NCBI RefSeq assembly: GCF_000423565.1
Contig: NZ_AUIF01000017.1
Coordinates: forward strand, 1-64,000
DNA: 64,000 nt
Source: Runella zeae DSM 19591
GTDB lineage: Bacteria; Bacteroidota; Bacteroidia; Cytophagales; Spirosomataceae
Direction of reading: 5' to 3'
The notes under the pieces were generated by a model. The model was not told where the DNA came from and made no database searches. It worked only from the letters and a program-made list of their open reading frames with translations. The position numbers were made by a program, and so were the translations under genes. Numbering within the stretch: the stretch's first letter is position 1; every line of letters starts with the position of its first letter. This document shows, in pieces, positions 17,245-25,689 of this stretch.

Positions 17245-18282
17245 ATGAAAACCTTCTTAACCTTCGCAATGCTTGTTTGTACCGCCGCAGTTGCGCTTGC
17301 CCAAAACGACGACAAGCCTTATTTTACCAAAACATTTAGTCCTTCTTCTTTTAAAGCCTTGAATGTTCGCACTTCTGGAGGAAGCATTCAGGTGACGGGC
17401 GAAAGCGGTGAAGCAAGGGTAGAAATGTATGTACGGTCTAACAATTGGAACGGAAAGTCTTCCATGAGCAAGGAAGAAATCGACGAGCGTCTCCAAGATT
17501 ATGAAGTAAGAGTGGCATTGGACGGCGAAACCCTCGTTTGCAAAGCCAAACGTAAAAGCGAAAACGATAGCTGGGACTGGAAAAAATCACTTAGTATCTC
17601 TTTTAAAGTGTTTGTTCCCGAAAAAACGACTACTGACTTAGCCACAAGCGGCGGAAGTATCAAATTGGCACGTTTGTCGGGTGTCCAAAACTTTACAACG
17701 AGCGGCGGCAGCCTTCATCTGAACGAATTAAGAGGTAACATCAAAGGTCGTACTTCAGGTGGTAGTATACATTTGACCAATTGCCGTGAACAATTAGATT
17801 TGAGTACAAGCGGTGGAAGTATTCATGCCGATGCCTGTGACGGTGATATTAGACTTGTAACTTCGGGAGGCAGTATTCAATTGGACGAAGTAACAGGCTA
17901 TGTGAAAGCTACTACGAGTGGAGGAAGTATCAAAGGCGGCGGTATCAAAGGCGAGCTTGTGGCTTCTACTTCTGGCGGCTCTATTAGACTCATGGGCGTT
18001 TCCGCAGCACTTAAAGCAAGCACTAGTGCTGGTAGTATCCACGCCGAAATCGTAACTCTCGGCAAATACCTCGACCTCTCAACTTCGGCAGGCGGAATAC
18101 ATGTGCAGATGCCCCTCAACAAAGGGCTTGACCTTGACCTACGTGCCAATCGTGTAAATGTAGGTACGCTCCAAAACTTTAATGGTATTATGGAAAAAGA
18201 CCGTATCAATGGCAAACTCAATGGCGGCGGAATACTCGTCAGCATGAGAGCTAGTTCGGGTTCTATTTCTATCAATGACTAA
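17245..18282 (+). CDS. Secreted TSGGS-repeat protein (DUF4097-like beta-solenoid)
   Basis: A 345-aa protein with a Sec signal peptide (1-19, cut after ALA). A short head domain is followed by about nine turns of roughly 20 residues, each opening with T-S-G-G-S-I or the variant T-S-A-G-S/G-I. Alternating hydrophobic positions suggest a right-handed beta-solenoid, as in DUF4097/DUF4098 putative adhesins. No sorting signal or catalytic motif is seen. A hairpin terminator follows at once, so it is transcribed alone. Confidence 0.8.
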   Translation: MKTFLTFAMLVCTAAVALAQNDDKPYFTKTFSPSSFKALNVRTSGGSIQVTGESGEARVEMYVRSNNWNGKSSMSKEEIDERLQDYEVRVALDGETLVCKAKRKSENDSWDWKKSLSISFKVFVPEKTTTDLATSGGSIKLARLSGVQNFTTSGGSLHLNELRGNIKGRTSGGSIHLTNCREQLDLSTSGGSIHADACDGDIRLVTSGGSIQLDEVTGYVKATTSGGSIKGGGIKGELVASTSGGSIRLMGVSAALKASTSAGSIHAEIVTLGKYLDLSTSAGGIHVQMPLNKGLDLDLRANRVNVGTLQNFNGIMEKDRINGKLNGGGILVSMRASSGSISIND

Positions 18283-18317
18283 ATCTTTAATTTTAGTTTG
18301 TAAAGGTTTCCTTATTA

Positions 18318-18347
18318 GGCCTCTTACTTCGGTGAGGGGTCTTTTTT
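18318..18347 (+). terminator. Rho-independent terminator after the repeat protein
   Basis: A ten-pair stem, GGCCTCTTAC with GTGAGGGGTC and including G-T pairs, is closed by a TTCG loop and followed by six T residues. Confidence 0.85.
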
Positions 18348-18448
18348 AATTCCTATATTTTGAGATTTATTACTTGGGATTGTTTCCGTTTTTTTTGACT
18401 TTTGGTGATATAAACTCTTTACATTCCACATTTTACTTCATCTTTCCC

Positions 18449-20380
18449 ATGAAACAAACACTTTTTTATGCTACTTTACTACTTATTTGGGGTAGCAGCG
18501 CCATAGCTCAATACAGTGGCAATTCTCTTAAATTAACTACTGATAGACCTATCGTAGGACAAGCAATGGGGGTAACATACGATCCTAGCCAAACAAAGCT
18601 AAGAGAGGCGACATCCATCGAAGCCGTTGTATATTGGTTGCGTACCAATGATGAGCCCCTCGCTCAAGCTTATGTGTTGACCAAAAAAGCCACAAAATTT
18701 GAGGGGCAAATTACGGCTCCAACCGATGCTGTCGCGTTTTGTATCATTCCCCAGACCGAAGAAAAGAAAGACTTTAACAATGGTCAAACTTATGCCTTTT
18801 TGTTGTATGGTCCCGACGCTAAGCCTCTTTCGGGTAGTTATGCAAGTCTAGGCTATGCCTACGCTAACTATTATTATGATATGGGCTTGGATGACCGTGA
18901 TATTGACCTAGCCAAATCGCTTTTGGAAAAAGAGTTTAGTCTTTATCCTGCCAATAAACGCACGTTTTTTAAAGAATATGCTTCCACGCTGAGTCCTCGG
19001 AAAGAAGAAGACAAAAAACAGCTCCTTGCCGATGCAGATTTGCTTGCCCAAAGTACTGACTTAAAGGAAGAAGAATTGGGTACGTTACAACAAGTTTATC
19101 AAAGATTTCAACAAAAAGAAAAAGCCGAAGCTATCCAAAAAGTGAAAGAAAGTAAGTTTGGTAAAAAAGAAGATATGGTAGCTATGTATAGCAATTTTGT
19201 ACGTACCAAATCAGCAATTGTCGACAAGAAAAAAGAATATGCTAAGGTCTGGAGTAATTTCCCGTCAGCGCCTAAAACTGTTGATTGGCAATACATGACA
19301 TATATTCATAATAATTATTTGAGAATGCTCGCCGATTCTAATCAATGGGATGATTTCAAGAAAGTAGTGGCCGAAGCACGGCCTGAACTAAAATCTCAGT
19401 CGATACAAGTATATAACACAATCGCATGGAATTTGGCAAAAAAAGACCAAAACCTAGAACAAGCTGCCGAGCTATCGGCCCAAGCTACTCAATGGGCCAA
19501 GGAGCAAATCAATCAGCCTCGTCATGCCAGCGATCCTTCTTCTAGTACGGATGCGAAAATTCGGAAAGGACGTGAAAATCAATACAGTACCTTTGCTGAT
19601 ACCTACGGTTATATTTTACTCAAACAAGGCAAAGCAGCTGAAGCTGTGCCATTTTTAAAAGACGCGGCTGTCACTTATGGACATTATAAAAATGCCGAGG
19701 TAAACGAGCGATACATTCAAGCTTTAGAAAAAGTAAACCCTGCTGCTATCAAAGAAGTGGCCGAAAATGCCATTAAAAAGGGGAAAGCTAATGACGCTAT
19801 CAATACTGCTCTCAAACAAGCATACGTGAAAGAAAAAGGAAATGAAAATGGTTTTGAAGGATACATAGCGGAGTTGAATCGTATCGCTTCCGAAAGCACT
19901 CGCGCCGAACTTCGCGAAAAAATGATTTTAAAACCTGCGCCTGCTTTTAGTCTCGTCAATCTAGAGGGAAAACCCGTTGCCTTGGCCGATTTGAAAGGCA
20001 AAACGGTAGTCGTTGATTTTTGGGCTACTTGGTGTGGGCCTTGTATTATGTCTTTTCCTGGCATGCAAAAAGCCGTTGATAAATTTAAAAATGATCCCAA
20101 TGTAGCTTTTGTTTTCATTGATACTTGGCAAACCGAAGCCGACAAACGCAAAAACGCGGCTGACTTTATCGAAAAGAAAAAATATACTTTCAATGTATTG
20201 CTCGACGAAAAAGACGAAGTAGTGGCCTCTTATAAAGTATCAGGGATTCCTACCAAGTTTGTGATTGATAAAACAGGCAATATTCGTTTCAAAAGCATTG
20301 GCTTTGGTGGCAACACCGATGCACTTGTGGATGAGCTTTCGACCATGATTGCGCTCGCCAATGAAAACAATCAGCCTTAG
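18449..20380 (+). CDS. Periplasmic TPR protein with C-terminal TlpA/ResA-type thioredoxin domain
   Basis: A 643-aa exported protein starting MKQTLFYATLLLIWGSSAIA, a clear signal peptide; in-frame codons upstream of ATG 18449 are not signal-like. An N-terminal beta-rich domain (about 25-130) is followed by a long helical region with TPR-like repeats (about 140-500). The C-terminal thioredoxin fold (about 510-640) has the redox motif WATWCGPCIMSFPG and the cis-proline segment SGIPTKFVID. It probably reduces or isomerises periplasmic thiols; the partner is unknown. Confidence 0.85.
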   Translation: MKQTLFYATLLLIWGSSAIAQYSGNSLKLTTDRPIVGQAMGVTYDPSQTKLREATSIEAVVYWLRTNDEPLAQAYVLTKKATKFEGQITAPTDAVAFCIIPQTEEKKDFNNGQTYAFLLYGPDAKPLSGSYASLGYAYANYYYDMGLDDRDIDLAKSLLEKEFSLYPANKRTFFKEYASTLSPRKEEDKKQLLADADLLAQSTDLKEEELGTLQQVYQRFQQKEKAEAIQKVKESKFGKKEDMVAMYSNFVRTKSAIVDKKKEYAKVWSNFPSAPKTVDWQYMTYIHNNYLRMLADSNQWDDFKKVVAEARPELKSQSIQVYNTIAWNLAKKDQNLEQAAELSAQATQWAKEQINQPRHASDPSSSTDAKIRKGRENQYSTFADTYGYILLKQGKAAEAVPFLKDAAVTYGHYKNAEVNERYIQALEKVNPAAIKEVAENAIKKGKANDAINTALKQAYVKEKGNENGFEGYIAELNRIASESTRAELREKMILKPAPAFSLVNLEGKPVALADLKGKTVVVDFWATWCGPCIMSFPGMQKAVDKFKNDPNVAFVFIDTWQTEADKRKNAADFIEKKKYTFNVLLDEKDEVVASYKVSGIPTKFVIDKTGNIRFKSIGFGGNTDALVDELSTMIALANENNQP

Positions 20381-20408
20381 AAAGCGTTTTTTGAATAGGT
20401 ATTTGTCA

Positions 20409-20430
20409 AAGCCCGTTGCAAGACGGGCTT
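20409..20430 (+). terminator. Terminator after the TPR-thioredoxin gene
   Basis: AAGCCCGT and ACGGGCTT form an eight-pair stem with a six-base loop, followed by the T-rich TTTATTTAT. Confidence 0.8.
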
Positions 20431-20535
20431 TATTTATAGGTAACAGCGTTATGACGCTAATTTATTATTTTTGCGCTTATCAGCTTAATACCTGCTACCA
20501 AATCAATTGAAAACCAATTCGATAATCATCCAAAT

Positions 20536-21396
20536 ATGAAGGGAATTATTCTTGCCGGAGGCTCTGGCACTCGTCTTCACCCACTTACGTTGGCCGTAAG
20601 CAAGCAGCTCATGCCTGTTTATGATAAACCTATGATATACTACCCCTTGTCAATTTTGATGCTAGCGGGTATTCGTGAAATCCTCATTATTTCTACGCCT
20701 CATGATTTACCTCACTTCCAGAAGCTCCTTGGGGATGGAAGTCGGATTGGGTGTAAATTTGAATACGCCGAGCAGCCTAGTCCCGACGGACTCGCACAGG
20801 CGTTTATCATTGGAGCAGATTTCATTGGCAATGATAAGGTAGCGTTGGTACTGGGCGACAATATTTTTTACGGCAGTGGATTGAGTAAATTGCTCCAAGC
20901 CAACAACGACCCCGAAGGAGGTGTGGTATATGCTTATCAAGTCCACGACCCTGAGCGCTATGGCGTGGTAGAATTTGACAAGGATTTTAATGTGCTTTCT
21001 ATTGAAGAAAAACCCGAAAATCCTAAGTCAAACTATGCCGTGCCGGGGCTTTATTTTTACGATAATGAAGTCGTAGAAATTGCAAAAAATATCAAACCTA
21101 GCCCTCGTGGGGAGTTAGAAATTACCGACGTAAATCGTGTTTATCTTGAAAGAGGTAAACTGAAAGTAGGCGTACTGAATCGTGGTACTGCTTGGCTTGA
21201 TACGGGTACTTTTGCTTCTCTAATGCAAGCAGGGCAATTTGTAGAAGTAATCGAAGAACGTCAAGGGCTTAAAATTGGTTGTATTGAAGAAGTCGCTTAT
21301 CGCATGGGTTTTATCAACGAAGAACAACTTCGTGAAATCGCCCAACCATTATTGAAAAGTGGCTATGGACGCTATTTGCTAGGACTTCTTAAATAA
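20536..21396 (+). CDS. rfbA: Glucose-1-phosphate thymidylyltransferase
   Basis: RfbA/RmlA makes dTDP-glucose from dTTP and glucose-1-phosphate, the first step to dTDP-rhamnose. The 286-aa product has the nucleotide-binding signature [16 protein letters not shown] at the N-terminus, PKQ-like [17 protein letters not shown], and the metal-binding LGDNIFYG. The C-terminal GTAWLDTGT is conserved. No rfbB, rfbC or rfbD is beside it, so the rest of the pathway must be elsewhere. It is flanked by terminators on both sides. Confidence 0.94.
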   Translation: MKGIILAGGSGTRLHPLTLAVSKQLMPVYDKPMIYYPLSILMLAGIREILIISTPHDLPHFQKLLGDGSRIGCKFEYAEQPSPDGLAQAFIIGADFIGNDKVALVLGDNIFYGSGLSKLLQANNDPEGGVVYAYQVHDPERYGVVEFDKDFNVLSIEEKPENPKSNYAVPGLYFYDNEVVEIAKNIKPSPRGELEITDVNRVYLERGKLKVGVLNRGTAWLDTGTFASLMQAGQFVEVIEERQGLKIGCIEEVAYRMGFINEEQLREIAQPLLKSGYGRYLLGLLK

Positions 21397-21409
21397 TTTT
21401 TTGACTAAT

Positions 21410-21431
21410 CAGCTAGTGGCTTCACTAGCTG
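21410..21431 (+). terminator. Terminator after rfbA
   Basis: CAGCTAGTG and CACTAGCTG form a perfect nine-pair stem with a GCTT loop, followed by GTTTATCTTTTT. Confidence 0.85.
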
Positions 21432-21457
21432 GTTTATCTTTTTGAATCTCGAAATCT

Positions 21458-22048
21458 ATGTTTACGGGTATTGTTGAAACTACCGCCGAAGTAATCGAAA
21501 TCTTGGCTGAAGGTACCAATCTCACTTTCAGGCTGCAATCGCATTTGGCATCAGAACTCAAAATCGACCAGAGTGTGAGTCACAACGGCGTATGTTTGAC
21601 TGTGACGAGTTTAGAGGAGCAATCTTACACCGTCACGGCGGTAGATGAAACCCTCAAAAAAACCAATTTAGGGCAGTGGAAAATAGGCACCAAAGTAAAC
21701 ATCGAGCGTTGTATGCCGGCGCATGGGCGTTTTGATGGGCATATTGTACAAGGGCATGTGGACCAAACGGGGATTTGTACCTACATCGAAGAGGTGGGAG
21801 GAAGTTGGCTTTTCGATTTCCAATACGATGAAAGTATTGGTAATATCACCGTCGAAAAAGGTTCGATTTGTGTCAATGGCGTGAGTCTGACTGTTTTTAA
21901 TTCAAAAGACGATAGTTTCCGCGTCACTATCATTCCATATACTTACGAGCATACCAACTTTCATCAGCTTCAGGTAGGAGATATTGTCAATTTGGAGTTT
22001 GATATTTTGGGGAAATATATGCAGAAGATATTGGCAAAACAGAAGTAA
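21458..22048 (+). CDS. ribE: Riboflavin synthase, alpha subunit
   Basis: Joins two molecules of 6,7-dimethyl-8-ribityllumazine to give riboflavin. The 196-aa product shows the two similar lumazine-binding halves: the N-terminal MFTGIVETTAEV with NGVCLTVTS, and the second half with GHIVQGHVDQTG and VNGVSLTVF. Length is normal. The stop codon lies two bases before the left inverted repeat of the GxxExxY cassette. Riboflavin supply is relevant to the flavin-rich NQR complex, but no operon link exists. Confidence 0.94.
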   Translation: MFTGIVETTAEVIEILAEGTNLTFRLQSHLASELKIDQSVSHNGVCLTVTSLEEQSYTVTAVDETLKKTNLGQWKIGTKVNIERCMPAHGRFDGHIVQGHVDQTGICTYIEEVGGSWLFDFQYDESIGNITVEKGSICVNGVSLTVFNSKDDSFRVTIIPYTYEHTNFHQLQVGDIVNLEFDILGKYMQKILAKQK

Positions 22049-22050
22049 TT

Positions 22051-22510
22051 TTAACCGCAATAGACGCAATAGAATCGCGATGGACGCAATAAATGAAAAT
22101 GAGTTGGCGCGCCAAATTTATTTTGCTGCTTTGAAAGTCCATCAACATCTTGGGCCTGGCTTGTTAGAATCTGCTTATGAGGAATGTCTTTTTTATGAAC
22201 TTCAAAAAATAGGTTTGAGAGTTGAAAAACAAAAAGCATTGCCCCTTATTTATGAAGAAATACGGCTTGAAATTGGCTATCGGTTAGATTTGTTAGTTGA
22301 AAATAAGGTAGTTGTTGAAGTAAAAGCCGTTGAATCATTTACAGATGTTCATACGGCACAAGTCATAACTTACTTAAAATTAACAGGTTGTAAATTAGGA
22401 CTGCTCATCAATTTTAACGTCGCTTTGCTCAAAAACGGTGTAAAAAGACTCGTAAATGGCCTTTAAGTCTTTGCGCCTATTGCGAAACCTATTGTGTCCA
22501 TTGCGGTTAA
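22051..22510. mobile_element. 460-bp GxxExxY cassette bounded by imperfect inverted repeats
   Basis: The left end reads TTAACCGCAATAGACGCAAT+AG (22051-22072). The complement of the right end (22510-22489) reads TTAACCGCAATGGACACAAT+AG, with 20 of 22 positions identical. Inside the left end the nine-base unit CGCAATRGA recurs four times with small changes (22056-22093). The right end shows similar units. Only the GxxExxY gene lies between the ends. No target-site duplication is evident and no transposase is encoded, so mobility would have to be provided in trans; that is inference. Confidence 0.6.
22080..22466 (+). CDS. GxxExxY family protein
   Basis: A 128-aa protein with the family signature LGPGLLESAYEECLFYEL (Gly-x-x-Glu-x-x-Tyr) near residues 21-38. 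A nuclease-like core follows, with EIGYRLDLLVENKVVVEVKA (Asp and Glu-x-Lys spacing as in PD-(D/E)XK enzymes) and LKLTGCKLGLLINFN. The function is not established for the family. ATG 22080 lies inside the left repeat array, so translation starts within the repeats; an in-frame reading further upstream would overlap ribE and translate the repeats themselves. It is the only gene in the cassette. Confidence 0.85.
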   Translation: MDAINENELARQIYFAALKVHQHLGPGLLESAYEECLFYELQKIGLRVEKQKALPLIYEEIRLEIGYRLDLLVENKVVVEVKAVESFTDVHTAQVITYLKLTGCKLGLLINFNVALLKNGVKRLVNGL

Positions 22511-22527
22511 ACAAACCTTGAAAAATC

Positions 22528-24000
22528 TTGTCTCACCCACGCATTTGTTACGAAATCTTCGTTCGCTCATTTTGTGATTCAAACGGCGACGGTATCGGTG
22601 ATCTCAATGGTATCACTTCCCGCTTGGATTATCTCACCGACTTAGGCATTGAAGCTATCTGGCTCACCCCTATTTTTACCTCTCCAAGCTATCACAAATA
22701 TGATGTAATTGATTACTACGCTATCGACAAAGAATATGGCACGCTCGACGATTTTCGGCGGCTACTCTCAGAAGCTCACGCGCGTGGCATTGCCGTTATC
22801 ATGGATTTAGTCATTAATCACACAAGTGCCAATCATCCTTGGTTTCAGGAGTCGGTTAGGGGTACCGACAATCCTTATCGACATTTCTACAACTGGAAAA
22901 GTCCCCAAGAAATCGAAGAGCTAGGCATTGCTACGCGCGAAGTTACGCCCGATACATGGGATCGAAATCCTTGGCATGAATGGCCCGATACCACCGAAAA
23001 ATACTACGGTCTGTTTTGGAGAGGTATGCCCGACCTCAACTGTGACCATCCTCCAGTGCGCAAGGCGATTTATGAAATAGGGCAGTTTTGGCTTAAAATG
23101 GGAGTAGATGGTTTTCGACTCGATGCGGCACGGCATATTTATCCTGAGTGGGAAGAATATAAAAATCATGATTTTTGGGTAGAATTTCGTACCGAAATGC
23201 AAAAAGCCAATCCACAGGTATATCTTGTGGGGGAAGTATGGACCGAAGCACCCAAAATTGCACCTTATTTTCGAGGGCTTACCGCCAATTTTAATTTTGA
23301 TTTGAGTTTGGCACTCCAAAAAATCGCCGCCACCGAAAGGGATTCGGTAGGGTTGGTGAAAAAGCTGGCTCAAAATCGCATGATTTTTGCGCAAACCAAC
23401 CCGCGTTTTATTGATGCTATCATGCTTACCAATCACGACCAAACGCGTATTGGGAGTGTATTGAAGGGTAATATAAATCGCCTAAAAGTAGCCGCCAATC
23501 TTTTGTTGACTTTGCCCGGACAGCCTTATTTGTACTATGGTGAAGAAATCGGAATGTTGGGTAAAAAACCTGACGAGTACATCCGAGAGCCTTTTTGGTG
23601 GGATGATGCCGAGAAAGACACCCAACGCACACGCTGGATGGTGCCTAAATACAACAAAAATAAAAGGATAATTCCTTTGACAGTACAAAGCCAAAACCCT
23701 GACTCGCTCTTTAATCATTACAAACGCCTCATTCATTTCCGAAAATCGAACGCAGTAGTGGGTGATATTCGAGGAAATCTCCAACCCTTAGATACCCACT
23801 CCGACCATCGCCTAGTAGCTTTTAAGCGTAGCGTGGGGGAGAATGAAGTCTGGGTGATTCATAATACTTGTGGTGAAGAAGTTACATTTTCGGCTCCGTT
23901 TTTACCTCATCATGTTTTGTTTAGTACTTCTTCGGTTACTTTCCTAAAAGCCGACACTCTTTCTATTGCTCCTTACGGTTGTGTGGTATTGGGGGAATGA
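22528..24000 (+). CDS. Alpha-amylase family GH13 glucosidase
   Basis: A 490-aa cytoplasmic GH13 enzyme without signal peptide. The (beta/alpha)8 barrel carries nucleophile Asp199 in GFRLDAAR, acid/base Glu236 in GEVW and Asp304 in NHDQTR. The N-terminal ICYEIFVRSFCDSNGDGIGD and the domain B region fit oligo-1,6-glucosidase, alpha-glucosidase or trehalulose-type enzymes rather than secreted amylases. The start must be TTG 22528: an in-frame stop lies three codons upstream and no ATG precedes the conserved region. The start is 18 bases past the right repeat of the GxxExxY cassette. Confidence 0.9.
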   Translation: MSHPRICYEIFVRSFCDSNGDGIGDLNGITSRLDYLTDLGIEAIWLTPIFTSPSYHKYDVIDYYAIDKEYGTLDDFRRLLSEAHARGIAVIMDLVINHTSANHPWFQESVRGTDNPYRHFYNWKSPQEIEELGIATREVTPDTWDRNPWHEWPDTTEKYYGLFWRGMPDLNCDHPPVRKAIYEIGQFWLKMGVDGFRLDAARHIYPEWEEYKNHDFWVEFRTEMQKANPQVYLVGEVWTEAPKIAPYFRGLTANFNFDLSLALQKIAATERDSVGLVKKLAQNRMIFAQTNPRFIDAIMLTNHDQTRIGSVLKGNINRLKVAANLLLTLPGQPYLYYGEEIGMLGKKPDEYIREPFWWDDAEKDTQRTRWMVPKYNKNKRIIPLTVQSQNPDSLFNHYKRLIHFRKSNAVVGDIRGNLQPLDTHSDHRLVAFKRSVGENEVWVIHNTCGEEVTFSAPFLPHHVLFSTSSVTFLKADTLSIAPYGCVVLGE

Positions 24001-24017
24001 ATTTAATTTCAATTATT

Positions 24018-24048
24018 TTTGAAAGTACAATAATTTATCTTACTTTTG
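24018..24048 (+). promoter_or_regulatory. Consensus Bacteroidota promoter for the GbsR-type regulator
   Basis: TTTG (24018-24021), a 19-base spacer, then TACTTTTG (24041-24048) match the -33/-7 consensus exactly. The ATG at 24052 lies three bases downstream, so the transcript would be leaderless or nearly so. Confidence 0.75.
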
Positions 24049-24051
24049 GCT

Positions 24052-24558
24052 ATGGAATTACAAGAGGCAAAAGACCGTTTTGTTCAGGCGTGGGGTACGC
24101 TGGCTACCCAATGGGGGATTAATCGTACCATGGCACAAATTCATGCATTGTTGATGATTTCTGCCAATGCTCTTACGACCGAAGACCTAATGGCTCAGCT
24201 TCAGATTTCGCGTGGGAATGTGAGCATGAACTTGCGAGATTTGATGGATTGGGGGCTAGTCTTTAAAGAATTACGCCCTGGCGAGCGAAAAGAGTACTTT
24301 TTTGCCGAAAAAGATGCTTGGAAAGTAGCAAAACAAGTGGCTAAAGAGCGCAGAAGAAGGGAAATAGAGCCTGTCATTAAGCTGTTAGAAGAGCTTCGTG
24401 GTGTTCCTGTTCGGGCGGGTGATGCCGATTCAGAAACATTTCATGCAACCATCGAAAGCATCAGTCGAGTAGTAAACTTAGCCGACGGGGCGCTAGACGC
24501 CGCTATGAAAGCTGAAGAAAGCCTGATTTTAGGAACACTCATCAAATTATTACGATAG
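24052..24558 (+). CDS. GbsR/MarR-family transcriptional regulator
   Basis: A 168-aa regulator with a winged helix-turn-helix: TMAQIHALLMISANALTTED, then LQISRGNVSMNLRDLMDWGL with the recognition helix at about 60-75, and a wing (ELRPGERKEYFFAE). A helical C-terminal half likely forms the dimer. The pattern is that of the GbsR subgroup, which senses choline-like osmolytes in Bacillus; the ligand here is unknown. I use ATG 24052, six bases inside a possible TTG start. A terminator follows before the membrane-protein gene. Confidence 0.88.
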   Translation: MELQEAKDRFVQAWGTLATQWGINRTMAQIHALLMISANALTTEDLMAQLQISRGNVSMNLRDLMDWGLVFKELRPGERKEYFFAEKDAWKVAKQVAKERRRREIEPVIKLLEELRGVPVRAGDADSETFHATIESISRVVNLADGALDAAMKAEESLILGTLIKLLR

Positions 24559-24572
24559 CATTCAAAGCGTAA

Positions 24573-24597
24573 ATGAGCACTTGTGTGCTTATTTTTT
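24573..24597 (+). terminator. Terminator after the GbsR-type gene
   Basis: ATGAGCAC and GTGCTTAT pair as an eight-base stem with one G-T pair and a TTGT loop, followed by a T-run ending at 24597. Confidence 0.7.
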
Positions 24598-24643
24598 GAG
24601 TTTTTAATTTCAATAATTTCTGAAAATTCTAAATTTGTAGAAA

Positions 24644-25222
24644 ATGAATCGCGTCATGAACCTTCCACCCCAAGCGCCAGACATCCGTTCGGCCTTTCAT
24701 AAAAAATGGTTTTGGTTGTGGGTTTCGTTACCCATCGGAGCCTATTATGTAAGTTGGCTGCTAATGATGATGCCTTTTCCTTTATTCTTAGTGATTGGCC
24801 AATGGTTGGCTTTGCAAAGTTCTCCCAAAAAGCAAAAACCAATGACCTCATGGCTACTGAACTTGGGGACACTTTTGATAACGGGATTGATTATCACGTT
24901 GATGGTTGATAAAATGTGGACAAACAACTACGATGATTATCTCATTTTTTTTCTTTTCGGAACATACTATCTAGTCCAATGTTTCAATGAGTGGATTTTC
25001 TTTCAGTTGTTTCCTTCTTGGCGCTTTGGTTATTGGTCGGCTGCCAATCTCATCGCGGCGGTAGTATGGATAGTAGTTTTAATGGGAGGTAAACACGCTT
25101 TACCTTTCACTGTAAAGCAAGAATACGTGCTTTGGTTTATCATTCCATTGCTCGGAATCATTTCCAATGTTATCACGGGCTTAGGAATACACCTTGCCAC
25201 TCAAACGCGTTATGGACTATGA
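24644..25222 (+). CDS. Integral membrane protein of unknown function
   Basis: A 192-aa protein with about five hydrophobic segments (about 23-45, 69-88, 98-118, 127-147, 162-185). It contains no motif I recognise. It follows the GbsR-type regulator in the same direction, separated by a terminator and a TAAATTTG box at 24630-24637, which suggests its own weak promoter. It may be the regulator's target, but the sequence gives no substrate. ATG 24644 and ATG 24656 are both possible starts. Confidence 0.75.
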   Translation: MNRVMNLPPQAPDIRSAFHKKWFWLWVSLPIGAYYVSWLLMMMPFPLFLVIGQWLALQSSPKKQKPMTSWLLNLGTLLITGLIITLMVDKMWTNNYDDYLIFFLFGTYYLVQCFNEWIFFQLFPSWRFGYWSAANLIAAVVWIVVLMGGKHALPFTVKQEYVLWFIIPLLGIISNVITGLGIHLATQTRYGL

Positions 25223-25530
25223 AAAAGAGGATGATTTATTACATTTCTCCGTAGCTACAATTATTTCGCCTCTCTGAGGCTGTAAATGATTAACTCAGTC
25301 TACTATATATAGCCCCCGAAAAACAACCCATGCCTGCTAAATTCAAAAAACTAACCCCACCTCGGCAAACCCTTCTTTGTATACCCCTACAGCGTAAGGG
25401 TGCTGGAGAATAAAACGGATGCTAAAAACAGCACCAATTTTGGTGCTTCCGATTCAGTTACCGAACTTTGTTTGTGTAAGCTAGTGTTCATCAGGGAGGT
25501 TTTTGTAATTTTGTAAAAAAATAAGTCGCT
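25223..25530. other. Intergenic region upstream of the DUF6169 module
   Basis: 308 bases without a credible gene. The region contains a short perfect hairpin, AGCACCAA (25430-25437) with TTGGTGCT (25440-25447), and a TAATTTTG -7-like box at 25506-25513 whose -33 partner is poor. The longest small frame (25330-25413, 27 codons) has nothing to support it. Confidence 0.5.
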
Positions 25531-25689
25531 ATGAGCGAGCAAGAAAAATATCAACGGCTGAAAGAAATTGCTTTACGTATTTCAAAGGATAAAAAAATTA
25601 TCCATGAAAAAGGCGTAGAACAAGCTGCAAAAGAGCATGGTATCAAGTTTATCGTCCCTCAATCCATATCCAAGTTATCGCAAGAATAA
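25531..25689 (+). CDS. Small protein overlapping the DUF6169 gene
   Basis: A 52-aa charged, helical protein starting MSEQEKYQRLKEIALRISKD. Its last 53 bases overlap the start of the DUF6169 gene in another frame, which suggests translational coupling. It starts about 18 bases after a TAATTTTG promoter-like box. No domain is recognised. It could be the small partner of a two-gene module such as a toxin-antitoxin pair; that is inference from arrangement only. Confidence 0.6.
   Translation: MSEQEKYQRLKEIALRISKDKKIIHEKGVEQAAKEHGIKFIVPQSISKLSQE

Noticed and set aside
20536-21396. A dTDP-rhamnose or capsule cluster around rfbA
   Set aside because: Neighbours are a thioredoxin-type protein and ribE, and terminators flank the gene on both sides.
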